A stretch of DNA of 64,000 nucleotides from the NCBI RefSeq assembly GCF_028389875.1, contig NC_084667.1, positions 59,250,570 to 59,314,569 of the forward strand, written 5' to 3'. A program made the translations under genes and the position numbers. Below the pieces are notes generated by a model. The model saw only the letters and a program-made list of their open reading frames with translations, had not been told where the DNA came from and searched no databases. Of the stretch, positions 32,201-45,600 are shown piece after piece. The stretch is from Rhea pennata. Lineage: Eukaryota; Chordata; Aves; Rheiformes; Rheidae. Positions within the stretch are counted from its first letter, which is position 1. Each line of letters opens with the position of its first letter.

Positions 32201-32912
32201 TAAAACAGTATGAAGAAAACCTCATGACCAGTCTCTCCTCCTTAGAGAGAGTGGGAGTGAAATGGGAAGCTACAAGGAAATAGTTCTTGAGGTAAGCGTC
32301 ATTGAGAGATATGATGAAACTCTTATTTTCAATTTTATGAATAGATCTATAGAACCAATAGGCATCTTTCACCAAGTTCAATATGCACCTAAGACAAGGG
32401 TGTGGAAATACACTAGCAGCACATCAATCCTGGGAGGGAACCCAGCCTTCATAGCATTTGTACCTCAGCCTCAGCTGTCCCTTGTGTGACCTGCACGGTG
32501 ACCCAAGCTGCCTGTGTGCTGCAGATCCGCTGTAATGCGCATTTGTTCCAGAGGTGCTTGAGAAGGGAAGAACGGCTTTGCGTGTCCTTTTCTCAGCCTC
32601 TTACCGAAACAACCTTCCTAAACCTTTTTCCAGGACACAGGAAACCATAAACACAGGAAAAGTCTGCAGTGGTACCTCTCCTGGGAGCACCAAGCCCTGT
32701 CACAGGAGCGCCGCGCTCCTGAAATGCCCGGTTTCGCTCGCCACACGGCACCTTTCACGCACACAGGGTGGATGAGCATGGCCAAAGCCCTGACGCAGGC
32801 TCAGGACTGCCAGCGAGCGGCCTCGCACCCGAACCCTTGGAGGCCTTGGCCCCGCATCTTCCCCCGGCCGTTGGGCTCCCGCTCGCCTCGCGGGCGGCCG
32901 TTACCCCCCGCC

Positions 32913-32935
32913 GTGTGTGTGGGGGGGGGGGGGGG
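32913..32935. repeat. (GT)4 G15 tract in KLC1 promoter
   Basis: Short GT repeat running into fifteen G (32921-32935), about 90 bp upstream of the likely start of transcription. Confidence 0.9.
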
Positions 32936-33015
32936 CCACGGGTGACATCATAGACCGCGGGGGGGCTTCGAGAAAGAAGGGCGCGCGGGGGATTGTGGGA
33001 GGAGGAGCGCAGGCG

Positions 33016-33026
33016 CCGCCATGTTG
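33016..33026 (-). promoter_or_regulatory. KLC1: YY1-type element at probable KLC1 start
   Basis: CCGCCATGTTG is the reverse of the YY1 consensus CAANATGGCGG. In TATA-less promoters such sites often sit at or just after the start of transcription, so I place the KLC1 start near 33020. Confidence 0.5.
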
Positions 33027-33414
33027 CGCGGGGCGGGGCGCCGGGCTGCGGGGGCGGTGGGGCGGGCAGAGGGGCGGCGGCAGCCGGGGCGGTGGCGGCT
33101 GCCTGCAGCTGTCAGCGCCCGCGCCTTGGGGGCTGTGCCCCGCGCCGACCTCCGCGGCCGCCGGGTCGGGCCTGTCAGCGCATCCGGAGGGGCCGCGCTG
33201 CCGCCCCGCGTCGTTTCCTTCTTCGCTTCTCTCTCTCGTCTCTTCCCCCCTTCCGAAAAAAACCCCAACCAGCCCCTTTTCCTTCCTTCCTCCCTTCCGC
33301 CCGCCCATCGCTGACATCCTCCTCCGGCCGCCTCCTCTCCGCCCCCGCGGGCTGCGCGGCCCCCGCCGCCAGTGCGAGCGCTGCGCACATCGCCCGAGCC
33401 TGCAGCACCGAGCG
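33020..33414 (+). other. KLC1: KLC1 noncoding exon 1
   Basis: The strong donor GAGCG|GTGAGT at 33414/33415 closes a GC-rich exon of roughly 400 nt, similar to the 5'UTR exon known for KLC1. The 5' end is set by the YY1 element and is approximate. The exon contains a 97-codon upstream frame (33021-33314), which would count as a uORF only if transcription starts upstream of 33021. Confidence 0.6.
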
Positions 33415-36400
33415 GTGAGTGGGGGGCGCCGGCCGCGCCGCGGGGCGGCCGCCGGCCTCTGACAGCGGGCCGCGGCGGCGGGGTGGGGGGCCAGGGGCCA
33501 GGGGCGGGGGTGGCTTTTTATCTGCGCCTTCCCGTGTGCCGTTACGCAAACAACAAAAGGCTGCGCTGGCCGCGCTGGCCGGCTGCTCGCCTGCGGCTCC
33601 CGCTGACAGCCGGCCCCTCGCGAGTGCGGTGGGCTGGGTTTTTCTTGGGGGGGCGAGGAAGGGGAAGGATGTTTTTCCGTGTTTTGTCTGTTAGTTGTAA
33701 CCCGGCGGGGATGGCGATCTGCTTCGCTTTGTCCCCGTGCTGGCGGCCGTCCGCGCTGCAGCCCGGCCCGGGCGCCGCCCAGGGAGGGGACCCCGGGCAG
33801 CGCGGGGGGAGAGGGGCGCCGCCGCGCCCGCCTCGCCGCCTTTACTTTATGTTGTGTAGTAAAGCTTGTCGCTGCCAGGTCGGAAATGGTGGAAGAGGAG
33901 TACGGGAAGACAGCTTGGGTTTGGTAGTGACCAGATTTATGTATTGTAGGGCACCAACCCGCGCTACAGCCTGAGACGGTTCTCATACTTTGGTCTTGGC
34001 CCAGGAGATATCTGCAGTTCCAGAATAATGAAGAAACACATAAATTACGAATTTTACGTTTAATTCTAGCGAAATCACATTAAAACATAACTGACTTTAT
34101 TGACCTATGTCGTTTAGGCAGACATTAATTAGAGTTCAGAAAATTTTTCTGGCTTTGTTCTTAAATAATATTTGGTAGCAAAATGTCTGATCTGTAAATC
34201 TGCATAGCAACTGTGTATAGTCACAATTGTATATAGTCTTGATTCTTCACCAGATGCTTTGTTCTAAGCATATTGGAGCATGTTTTAATGATCAAAGCAG
34301 CATCACCTAGATTAATGCTGCTAACTGGCTTTTTGAAGGCTGTTTAATCATTTATGAACCTTTTCCCCCCCCGTTAATCATTTCCTGTAGTGTTTGTGAC
34401 TTAAATGTAAAAACAATATACAAATACTGAATATGGAACCAGAATACGAGATCAGAAAGTAAAGCCAACTAGCAAAAAGTGAAAGTTTGTTTTTATGATT
34501 TACTTTGAACAGCAAAGAGGTGAACTAATATCACTTGTGGTATAAAATACTTTCACAGTTGAATGTAAAACATATTAAATGACAACTTTTAAAATATAAT
34601 TTCAGAATTCTTGCTGTTGGCAGAAGGTGCAGAAACAATTATTCTGGGAAGTAATTGTCTTTCTCTTCCCCTTTTGAATTTCCACTTCACTTAAGTGTGA
34701 AACTTATGCCCAAAGTGCGTGCGTTGCAAAGCTAGAAAGGAACCTTCAAGGCTTAGACAGTTGAGCATTTTAATTGAAAAAGAACCTTTTTGAATTCAGT
34801 ATTGATTTTTAAGCTCTTTTGGAAAATAGCTTTATTTTAATTGATTATAAATTCCAAAGGTTCAGTGAAACATGATAGAGGATAATATAACCCTAGGATT
34901 ATAGCTATAATTGAAAGTAACACATTCAGCATTTACTGGCAGCAAAGAGAAAACTGATCCATTTGGTGATTCTAAGCACAAAGCCTTGTATTTTGTAAGC
35001 CAATTGAACAACTTTTTTTTTTTTTTTTTCTTTTTGATGCGTACATGATTTAATAGAGCATGTCTATGAAATCATTAAAAACGTGGAAATCTCTAGCTGT
35101 TCTTCTGTTATGTTTTTTTATGTTATGCAGAACCATGTGGGGAAATGCAGAGAACAGAAATTGTCAGTTCCTCAGAGTCACACAGGAATGCAGTATCACT
35201 TCTGCATCATGTTGCAGTTAAAGTTTGGCAACCTTTCTGTTTCCAAAGGATGATGATAGAACTAAACAAATCCATTAATGAGAAATTCTAACAGCAGTTG
35301 AGTTTAAATTCCATTTATTTACTCATAAAAGTGCCATCGTATGTAATTAAAAAGGAGAATAAAAGTTAGGTCTACCCCCCCTCCAAAAAAAAAAAAGTAT
35401 TGAAATGGTCTCATTTACTGTTCATCAAATTACTGTCAGATGCTAAAAGTGGTAAAAGTGGACTGTTAATGGAAAATGATTTTTAAAAACAAAAGTATTT
35501 GTTTGACAAAAGAGGAATTTTATACTAAACTGCAAATTAAGTTTGCAGGAGTTTAGAATAGGATCTACTGAATGAAGAATCATATGGAAGACAGAAGAAT
35601 CAAAATAATGCTGCATAGACCCTTATGTGATACAAGAGCAGTTGCTGCTTGCCCTGCTTATGAAGAACTTCCTGCGATGATTGATAACAGAAAACCCTTG
35701 CTTGTGTGCTATTTTTATGCTCTAAAGCTATCCCTCTCTATATCTGTATGTGTGTTTGTATGTATATCTATACGCATATGCACACGTTTATACTTCTGTT
35801 ATTTAGTTGGGAGTTTGGGGAAATAGTGTATCTTTGAATTCATTTCCGAGTCCATTTAATGCAACTTCTGTTTCTCTTGAGACTTGCAGACTTGTGCAGT
35901 TACTCTTCCATTTCTTTCTCTTGGCATCTGTGACAGACAAATGCAATTGAGTTTATTCTAGGATTAACAGCATATCTTCAGATGAATAAGTTATGGTTAT
36001 TTTAAAACTTAATTCAGTGTACAAATATTTGCAAAAATAGTATTTCTTTAAGAGGAGTGGAAAGGAAGCAAATTCAGGCAAATTTATCAATAAACATAAT
36101 ATATTCTGTACTTTATTTTAAGGAGTCATGGTAGCAGACAGTGATGAGAACAAGCATGATAAAACAATTTAAATAGACAGTATTTTTTAGTCTGTCTACC
36201 TCAACATAATGTTCAGTATTACACATCTTATAAAAATGGGATATGACCAGTTCCATTATCAACGTAATAGAAGCAGCTACTCATAGGTTTATCTCTTAGT
36301 ACAACCTGAAGAATCATTTTTCATTGTTTGATGAGATTGCTTTACTTATCTTGATTAGATTTTTAGAAAAATGTTTATTTTCAATGTTAACTATTATTTT

Positions 36401-39400
36401 GCTCAATAAAAGAGCCTTTAGCACAAAATGTCCAATAGATGAGTTATGGTACCAAGTACCAGTCAAAGACTTAGAATATTGTAGTAGTCATATCCTGAGT
36501 CACATACTACTTCAGGTATTTTTGAGGTAATAAGTCTTTCCCAGTAATTTAATGGGGGAAACGTTGTTCCTTTCTGATAGCAAGCTGTAGAAATAAGTGT
36601 TGTTTCTTTGAAAAATTATTTATCAGCCACCAAAATCAATGCCTAACCAGAAAAAGGTACACTTATGATGGTTTACGTTTACTGGGATGCTTTGGTTGAC
36701 ATCACTCATGGGATTTGAGTTGGGCACTTTGTTAGACGGTAAAAGACTGAATTATGGATCCTTTTGGTGCTGGAGGAGTTATTTCCACAAGGTCTTGTTT
36801 GAGGTGCTTTGCAGACATAAGATGATGTTATACTTGTTTGGATTTTTTTTTTTATGCTAGACAGTTAATAAAATTAGTAGTGACAGTCCGTAGCAGATAG
36901 GCAAGCTTGAGGACAGAGAATGTGTGCTCCCAGGAGCTGAAATGTGTCTGGGACTGAAAAAAAAACAGTCTTTTCAGAGGACAAATACTAAAGCATTCAT
37001 GTTGTGTTTTAATTTTTTTGTAATGGATAAGGAAAATTAATCTCAGATACTTGATACAGTTTCTTTGGATTCAGTCAGCTAAGAAAACAGATGCAAGTAA
37101 TAGCATCTTTGTGTTGACTTAGTCATTTTGTTGTTTCTTTCGATCCAGCTTGTCTCCCATGAACTCTGCTATTTAACTCTATCAGTACAGTATGAAACAA
37201 TCTTTACCCTGGAAGCTGTATTTTGATGGGCAAGTGGAATTGAATTTGTTCTGTCAATTATTACTGGCCTTCCTTATTGCCCAAAGATGGGGAGACCTAA
37301 TATGGAGCAATAATAGCAATTGATCGTATGATTTTCTATTTCAGATAGACTTTCCCCTTGTTGTCCACTTAAACTTACAGACTTTTTCACATATTTCTCA
37401 ATGAAATGCCCCTTACTGGTAAAAGAGGTAAAACATATTGTGTGGGAAGACTCACAAATGAGCCATTTCCTGTTTTGATTCCTTTGTAAATGTCTATAAT
37501 AAAGCCCATTTGTTGTATTAAGATATTGTTCCTGGGTTTACATCAGAACTATAACCAATTTAGTAAAATCGTAAAGTTAATGTAGCAAAAGGATGTAACT
37601 AGTCTAGTCAGTAATAATACCAGCTTCCTTACGCATCTGTCAGGTTGGGGTGGTGGCAGACTACGCTCAATTTACTATATGCTTTTAACCTTATATTTGC
37701 ATATACTCCAGAAAAAAAAAGTTTTAAAAGTTAGTGCTGCACTAGCATTTAGAAAGTCAAGAAGTGTCTGATGTAAAGTTGAACTTCTTTGCTAATAGTT
37801 TGTATCTGCTTTTTTCACATTATGTGTTTTGTATATATTTCAGAAAAACATTATAGTTGTATCTGAAAATCAGTCATCTTAATCCAAAGAATGGCAACTC
37901 ATCTTTTTTTGGAAATATTGAATAACTAGTTGTATATCTTAGTTCTTTGTGTTTTGCATTATATATAGACACTGATTTTATGTTCGTAAACTATTTCTTA
38001 CACTCTGTGTTGCTATCTCTTTAACAGTATATTGTTACTATTATTTTATAGGACCATAATATTATTGTTTGCCTGGAAACAGCACAAGTTGTTACTGAAA
38101 CCTAATAATGTGCTGAAATCTAATAATGTGTTAACAAAACATTATTGCAGTGTGCCATTTTTTTTGTGTGTGTGTGCGCGCCATTCTGGTGTGGAGGATG
38201 GTGATTTGGATCATCCAAGGGATTGCAGTAACTACATCTTGCAATGTATCTTTACATTTGCTCCCCTGCAGCTGACAGAAGCTTAAATGATTTGCAAAGC
38301 ATGTCATACTGGTTTATGGACTAGTAGGAGAAAAGGTGGGGTCTCTGTTGAGGGTGGTTCTGTTTTATTTTGTTTGTTCTTCCTGAATAGAATATTGTAT
38401 TTAAGATTAAGGGGATGTTTATGAATGTTCCTTTATCAAACGGTATCAGGCTGAATGATGTAGAAAAGTTATGGCTGTGTCTGTCTTTTCCAGCTTGAGT
38501 AGCTTCCATTTCAGACAGACTGTAGTTACTCTCTCGTTCCTCTTTCTTTTCTTTGCTATGAGTGAATTTTACTATATCCTCCTTTCTTTTTTTCACTATG
38601 AGTGCTTTTTACTATACTCTCAGCTGTACTATTTCATTTGTTCCTGTGATTAAACTGGGTGTCCCTCCCCCTGCCCCCATCATATTTAGTGTGTGTTTTG
38701 AAGGAGAAAGAATTAGGTAAAAGCATGAATTCTACTCCCCACTTCACCCCCAGGGTCAATGTAGAGGGCAACCACATGTAGCTGGAGTAATGCAACTAGT
38801 GTGATGGTAGTATGTGAGGATATAAGGGAGATAAGCAGTTTGAGGTCGGAGTAAGTCAGCAACCTCCTAAATTGTTTCTGGTGACAGAATAGTAATGGAT
38901 ACGCAGTGTCTAAGGGTATTGTTTGAACTTTTCTTTAGTCTCAGTGCTGGTTTATGTAATTCCTCCCTCTTGCCACTTGTTCCATGTCCTCATTGTCTGC
39001 CTACCAACCTGGTGAAATATATTTTGACTGGATTTTTACTCTTTTTTTTTTTTTCTGTCCCTTTACCTCTGACTGAACAATCATCCGGTAAAAGGCTCAG
39101 TTCTTTGATTCAATTTATTGCAGGCACCATGAGTGCTTGTGCCGGCATGATGGAGGATGTGCATGAAACATAGGGCTACATGGGGAGCATTGCCAGCTGC
39201 TCCCCAGCCATACGTAGGCTGAGTGAGTGAATGTCTGTGGTCGTGTGTTTGCAGGAAGCCAGACCAGGTGATCTGATGGCCATTTCTAGGTCTGAATTCC
39301 TCTGCATGTGTAAGACAATGCATGGAAGATCCAAGAATGTGCTGTTGTTTGTATTTAGCGTTTTTTCTGGATGTACCCTGATTGCATTCAGTGTAGTGGC

Positions 39401-42400
39401 TCTAGCTGTATTGAACCATGGAGGGGTAGAGCAGTCATGATATGTATAGCAATACACTGGCATAGTGATGGCGACCTAAAGGTCTTGTTAAAAGTGCAAA
39501 TGAATTGAGTCGTTAGGAAGGTGTGTTAACTCTGAGGAGTGACGTGTATTGGGTAGGTTTGGTGTGCAAACCTGATAAACATGCTTTGTCTACCATAAGG
39601 CAAAAATTAATGAAGAGGATTTGATAAAAGTGTTCTGTAGTGTTCTGTTCTCAGAGCATTCTGGAGCGCAGGATGCTTGTGCTTAGTAGGTGTTCCTGGT
39701 AACTTAAGAAATCATGCAGAGAAGACAATAAGATTTTATTATGGTACTGATGCATGCTTTAGCCCATATGTCCTCATTTTTCTTATCTGTCCCCTGTCTT
39801 TTGAAACAGCAAGAGGCATCACAGGGTGACTTTGTCTAAAAGTCCCAGTAATTTGCTATTACTTAATTACATCTCACTCCGATTGTGCAGAAAAGATGTA
39901 AAGGCTGATTCATGATTAAATTACTCTGATTTTAAATCTTTCTTATTCAGTTAATACCAATTTCTCCAACAATACTTTTAACTTAAAAATTATATGCTCC
40001 ATGTGGACTTTAGAGTCTGTATAAAATACTGCTGTTAGAATAAAATTAACTTTATTTTTTTTTTCTGGAAAGAGTCCATGCAGAATGCAGGCAGAGAGCA
40101 AAGATACACAACATATGTTCAAAAACAGCAGTCAGTGGGGTTTGAATTATAGTGCCTGATTATACCTTGTGTGGCCATTGACTTAATGTCTTGATCCTCA
40201 CCCAGTTGTTGTGACAACAAATGGCCTGGAAATAGCAGACTGGTTTGAGGGGGCTGGGGAGAAGTCCAGCTGCACATGCATATTAGAATGTGCATGATAT
40301 GTTGTTTTTAGTGGTAAAAGTGTTTTAGGAAATAACTGTTTATTCTGCCCTTCACATGCACCAGTAAAGGGATGCTTTAAAATCAGGTTTGTCCAGATGA
40401 TATGGGTTAAAATACAGTAGTCAAACTGTTACTGTTTACCTCTGTTGCAACCATTATCCAGTTTATAGTGTGCTCTTGTTCTGTGCCAGTACACCAGAAA
40501 AATGATGTACTATTACAGGATGGTGGGAACTGTTAAGCTAATGTTGTTGCCAAAGGCAGTGTTTCAGGAGTTGCAAAGGAGCCAGCCAGTGGCCCTGGCA
40601 CTAGCCTAGATCGTGAATGTGCAGTGTCATTGTGGAGAGGGCTAAAACTATGACTGGAGCCCCACGTGGGAGTACACAGAATGTTAAGGTGACTTTGTAA
40701 GATGCTAGATGAAGGCCTGTTGTATTGCTGTGTACCTCTTGGTGCAGTAAACTTCAAGACCATCTGAGTAAGTGTTGCAGGTTACGGAGTGCTTAATGAG
40801 GAAATGATTCCCAACCTTATAACAAAATCACCTCTCTGTATATTTTATATATCACAACAGTGAATGGTGCAAGGCTTTTTTAGATGATCGCATCATTTCC
40901 TGCACCTTCTGTGAGATGAAATCTGCAAGGTGAAAAAGGTATTCTGTTTGATAAATGATGATTGTCATTGGAGGTATCAATTTTGCTGCAGTATTTAATG
41001 GGGTAGAAATAATTACTGTTCAATATTAATGACAGTATCTGAAATACTTAGCTGTGCAGCTGTACTCATCTTGAAAGAATTTGGTTAGTGTTTGGGGAGG
41101 TTTTTTTTAATGAAAGGACGGGTGGGGGTGTCTCTTTTCCCTAAAGCTTGATGGGCAGTTCCATCTTTGCACAGTTTTGTGCATCTTAGTAAGGTAAATA
41201 TTAAATAGCTTCTAAACCAGATTTAAGATTTTTTTCAAACATAAAGGCTATTTTCTCTTGAAGCCCTGTTGGTGGATGTTCCTCTTATGTATGAAGAAGG
41301 AATTGCTGCTTTTCTTATTTTGGTACAATGTCCCAATGTCCTCAAGCATGTAAGAGTAATATAATCTATACTCATATAAGTTGGGCCTTCATGGGAAGCT
41401 TTCCTGACGACGATAGGAGGCAAGATATGTCCCTCTCCACCCTTTCTGCATGCCTTTTCTTAAAGGTTATGGATATACCATAAAAAGTAGATCGTGTTAC
41501 GGTGTGTAAGTCTGATGTTAGTAAGTGGAAACTGATGTGGTTTTTAACGTGATATGGCAGTTTGATTTGAAGGGAACACTCCTGTGCTTTAGCATAAGTT
41601 CTGTTTAGAATTAAACTAAATAGATGACATAAATAATACTTTGAATTGTTGATAAAGGAATTCATGTCCCAAAAATGACAATAAAATGAAAAAAGAACTA
41701 GAAGTTAAAAAAGTGGATGTTTTGTCTACACTATTGGCTACTTAAGATTGCAAGATACGTATCTTTAAAAACACTTAGTCATAGCTCTACCTCTCTGTTC
41801 CAGTCCTGAAGAGATTTTTTTTCACCAGCTAGAATCCCTCTACAGGAAAAGGTCTTATCAGACAAGACTAAAGATTCTCTGAAAGCATAAGTGCACAGGT
41901 TGGTAAGTGCATGAAGAGCTAAGTGACAATTCCACTTAAAGAAATGTAGATACGTAGAGCCATGAGTAAAAAGTACAGGATTTGATAATGAGGGTGGATT
42001 TGAAACTCAAACTGTCTTGACTGTATTTAAATAAAGATACAGTCCTTTCAAACCTAAAATAGATAACATATGGAACATGTCTTTATAACTGCAAAATACT
42101 GATCCACAATACAAAATTTTTCTTAGAATAATTATCTCTGATTTTTTTTCCTGATGTATATTAATTCATGTGACAAGCATTTAAATTTTTAATCGCTAAG
42201 GAATATGACTTTTTAAAAATCATTCAACCTCTTTCATCTGTTGCATTTAAGAATAATTTATTTTACTTTTATGTAACTATTCTGAACACTCATGATCATT
42301 CCATTAAAATATGTGTTTATCTCCAGTTGTCACAGTGAGGTGGGTTTTGTGACTATAAGCACAAGGCAAATCCTTTGTGGCCCAGACTGGTGTGTTGTGT

Positions 42401-42544
42401 CAGTTTTTTAGTGAACAGGCAAAATGTTCTGTTTTCCCTAGGGCCTCTTGTGACCGCTTGGAAGCTCTTATTAGTGCTCACAAGAAATCAAGGAAGTACT
42501 AGATTTGGAGAAGGGTGACAGATAGTATTTGCTGTTGACATAGC

Positions 42545-42547
<3 letters not shown>

Positions 42548-42577
<30 letters not shown>
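42548..42577 (+). repeat. A30 homopolymer
   Basis: Thirty consecutive A in KLC1 intron 1, followed 25 bp later by two palindromes. Confidence 0.95.
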
Positions 42578-42579
<2 letters not shown>

Positions 42580-42602
42580 ATTGCTCCTTTGCCTCAGGGG
42601 TA

Positions 42603-42640
42603 GGATTGCAATCCCAAGTTATGTCTGCATGGACATAACT
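42603..42640. repeat. Two adjacent perfect palindromes
   Basis: GGATTGCAATCC (42603-42614) is a 12-bp perfect palindrome. Just after it, AGTTATGTC-TGCATG-GACATAACT (42617-42640) is a 9-bp stem with a 6-base loop. The function is unknown. Confidence 0.9.
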
Positions 42641-45600
42641 AACAAGTAGGCATTAGAGCTTGTTGCCTCAAACTACCAAACAGTGGAAGAGATTTGTGTT
42701 CCGTTATATTATTCTAGAAAAGAATGGTGTTTTGATCCTACTTCAGGCTTGTGGATGTTAAGTGTATTGTTTCAAATTTAGGGTAAGAAAGGTATGTACC
42801 AGCAGCCTGTAAGTGACGGTAGTCATAGAGATCTCAGTTAACAAAGAGTTAGTAAGCATGTACCTTCTTGAAAGAGCTCCTTTTGGTGTAGGTCCTCTGG
42901 ACTCCCGGTTTGGTCTCCCGTACCGCGTTAGAATGTACGCCTGTCAGACAGCTCTGCCACCTGCTTCAGCTCTGGTAAAGAGTAATCTCTGATGTGAATG
43001 CAAATGAATAGAAAGGTCTTATTTTCATCTAGCTTAATTTGAAACCTGAGATGGGTAAAAGGTCTTGGGAATGTATATAGAGAATACTTCTCCCCCCTCC
43101 CCCAACACCTGCTTCCATGCTTGTGGTACATGTGGACTGGTTGTAGGATCCAAACTGGTGCCGCTTTTTAGAGGCCTTCTGTGATTTTAGGATCTCTGTC
43201 AAAGTTCGGTGTTCTAGTCGCTATATATTTTTAGTACTCCAGTAAAGTAAAACGTAGTGGGTGAGATACCCCAGAAAGAATACTTTCTTCTTACACCATT
43301 CTTATATAACTGATGGCAGAATTACTAATGTTTAGGGAGGATGGCTGTATCATCTTAGGATCTCTTTATTTGAAGTAGTATGTAAGCAAGAATGATGAGA
43401 TGGGATTTGGCCACAGTCTGTGGCATTATAGCAGCATCACCAGACATGGTTAAATCTAAAAGAGAGCTTGAAAGTACTATGTTGGCAGGTCATCTGAATT
43501 GTCTGCAGTTAGAAAGGGTACAGATTTAACTACATTAGGGTGGTTGGATTGGTAGCTAAAATGTCTGTTCAGTTAAGTGCAAAGGGATTGACACCAGAAT
43601 AAGTCCTCCTTTAAGAGGATGAGTAATTTTTATAGTTATATGGTACTTCTATGTCACTCTAAATTCTTCTGTGTTTAGCAGGTTCTACTGAATTAACTGT
43701 TCTAGCAGGAAATTATAATTCTAATCAAAGTAGTTTACAGATACTGAACTACTGGCTGAAATAACTCTGAATTCATTTTTTCAGCAATTACCATTGAAAA
43801 GCAAAAGTATTTATTTCAAAACAGTGTTAACAGTGCTATTTACCTGAACGCAGATCTGATTGCATGTGGTATATGCTTCATTAGTGTTTGTGGAGATTGC
43901 ATAGTATTCTGTATAAATGGACTCCAAAACAACAAATCTTCAGAGCTTGTGGTTTCTTGAAGAGAAACGTCAGTGTCATTCCTGCTGCAGACTTGACAGG
44001 AGTTACTTTTTTGCTATCAACTCCTGTATTATCAAATATGTTTTACTAACCTATTTTTCTATTTTTTAATAAAATAGCTTCCTAAGAATCCAAAGAGTTC
44101 CCTGGAAAGTAGGACTTTTACAGCAGACCAGGTGGCTAAAAGGTTCCAAACATGTTATCATACATTTGGTTTGATACGTTCTTCTTCAGCTAAACTAGTA
44201 TGTACCCTCTTCATTTAAACTTAGTTTATTACCGTGAATAGGCTTAAATGAAAGCCCATGGGTTTTCCTTTAATAGAAGCAGTATTTTTCAGAGTTGGAT
44301 GCTGTTGTCAGGTGGGTGCAGAACGTGCAGCAGTGCAGGCTCTTCCCACTGATACGATGTGGAGAGTAACTCTGCACAGTGTTAATAGAAGAAAACAGCC
44401 ATGTTAGTCCAGTTGAAATTTCTGCAAGTATCCAAGTTTTCTGGTGTTTTACACCTTTTAGTGAAGTTGTCCTTTGGAGTATTAGGTATACTCATTGTAC
44501 ATCTCTTCAGAAATTAGTGAGTTTGCCCATATAAAGGATGAACCTTTACAAAACATGAGTTTTTTTGGTCCTGTCTGCTTACCCACCTAAATGTCTTGAA
44601 GTGTTAAGATTGTAGGTCAACTGATGAACTTCATTTTGCGCTTTTCTTAGGATATACACCATTGATGTTAAAAGATGACAGATATCTTTTTTGTACTATT
44701 TACCTTGTATACCTTTATTTTAAATCAGATTGTAGGGCAGATTTCTGTATTCAGGGTTAACTCTGAGTTGAAGGTAGGCAGAAGGAGCATAATAAGGTTT
44801 TTTAATTCAGATGCTTACTAGTAGGGAAGTAGTGAGTCCAGTGGTTAATTTTTTTTCAAGTACTTTGTGTTCTAGAGGACTTCTCTTGGCTTAAAGTTGG
44901 CTGCTAGTCATGTGCAACTCCATCTTTTTTATCTACTTCTGCTCAGTGATTTAGGGCCTCTGATATGTGCTGCTGTTTGTTCTCATTAACTGAGTTATTT
45001 TTAAGGTAGCTTGTGTATGTTTGTGCTACATTGTGAAGACATCTTCTAAGATTGCATATTTGGAAACTTCAGGCAGGACAGAAATGCAGTAGTTTGATTT
45101 ATAAAAGTGGGTCAGCTGACCCCCACTGGTATGCTGCTTCCAGATGTAGTTTAAGATTTTGTGTTCAGTAGGTACTCATATGTGAATTCAGAAATCATAT
45201 GATGAAAAGTGAGACATAACGTGACACTTCAGCTACCGTGCTGGACACATTAAGGAAACCTGTTTAACAGATATGTAGCCACTCTGTTGCAAACTTGCTT
45301 TTATTATAGTGTCAGAGTCATGAATATATTGGAATAAAATTCCTGAATATAAACAAACATTAGAAATAAACCAAATTAAAAGCCTGAGATTATAAATTTT
45401 ATTATATATTGAAGTATGGTTTGTGATAGTAGAAATAGCCTCATAGTGAAGTGAGAATCTTAGAATCCTTACTTATATTTTTTGATCTTCTTTGGAATTA
45501 GGACATTTCTGACTGTAAACCATAACAGCAATATGTTCAAACTGGAATGCTTCTTATCCTTCCTCAAATGCCTTTCTAATTATATGAAAGACATTCTTGG

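Larger units (their letters stand above)
20271..32699. other. Intergenic region between COA8 and KLC1
   Basis: About 12.4 kb of AT-rich DNA without a recognisable gene. Open frames are short (at most about 110 codons, at 26345-26674) and unrelated to known families. It holds CR1 remnants near 26690-26935 and 27235-27330, a 26-bp tandem duplication at 21282-21333, a perfect 8-bp hairpin at 22674-22692 and a polypurine run at 29176-29232. A minus-strand frame at 31645-31833 reads as a charged, coiled-coil-like peptide with no assigned identity. Confidence 0.6.
32700..33860. promoter_or_regulatory. KLC1: CpG island, KLC1 promoter
   Basis: A sharp switch to GC and CpG-rich DNA surrounds the inferred noncoding first exon of KLC1. 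There is no TATA box. A perfect YY1-type element at 33016-33026 and a run of G15 just upstream are notable. The island lies about 17 kb from the first coding exon. Confidence 0.85.

Noticed and set aside
32901-33986. 361-codon minus-strand frame in the KLC1 CpG island
   Set aside because: Low-complexity Arg/Pro/Gly translation of GC-rich DNA; no conserved domain, and it covers the KLC1 5'UTR exon.
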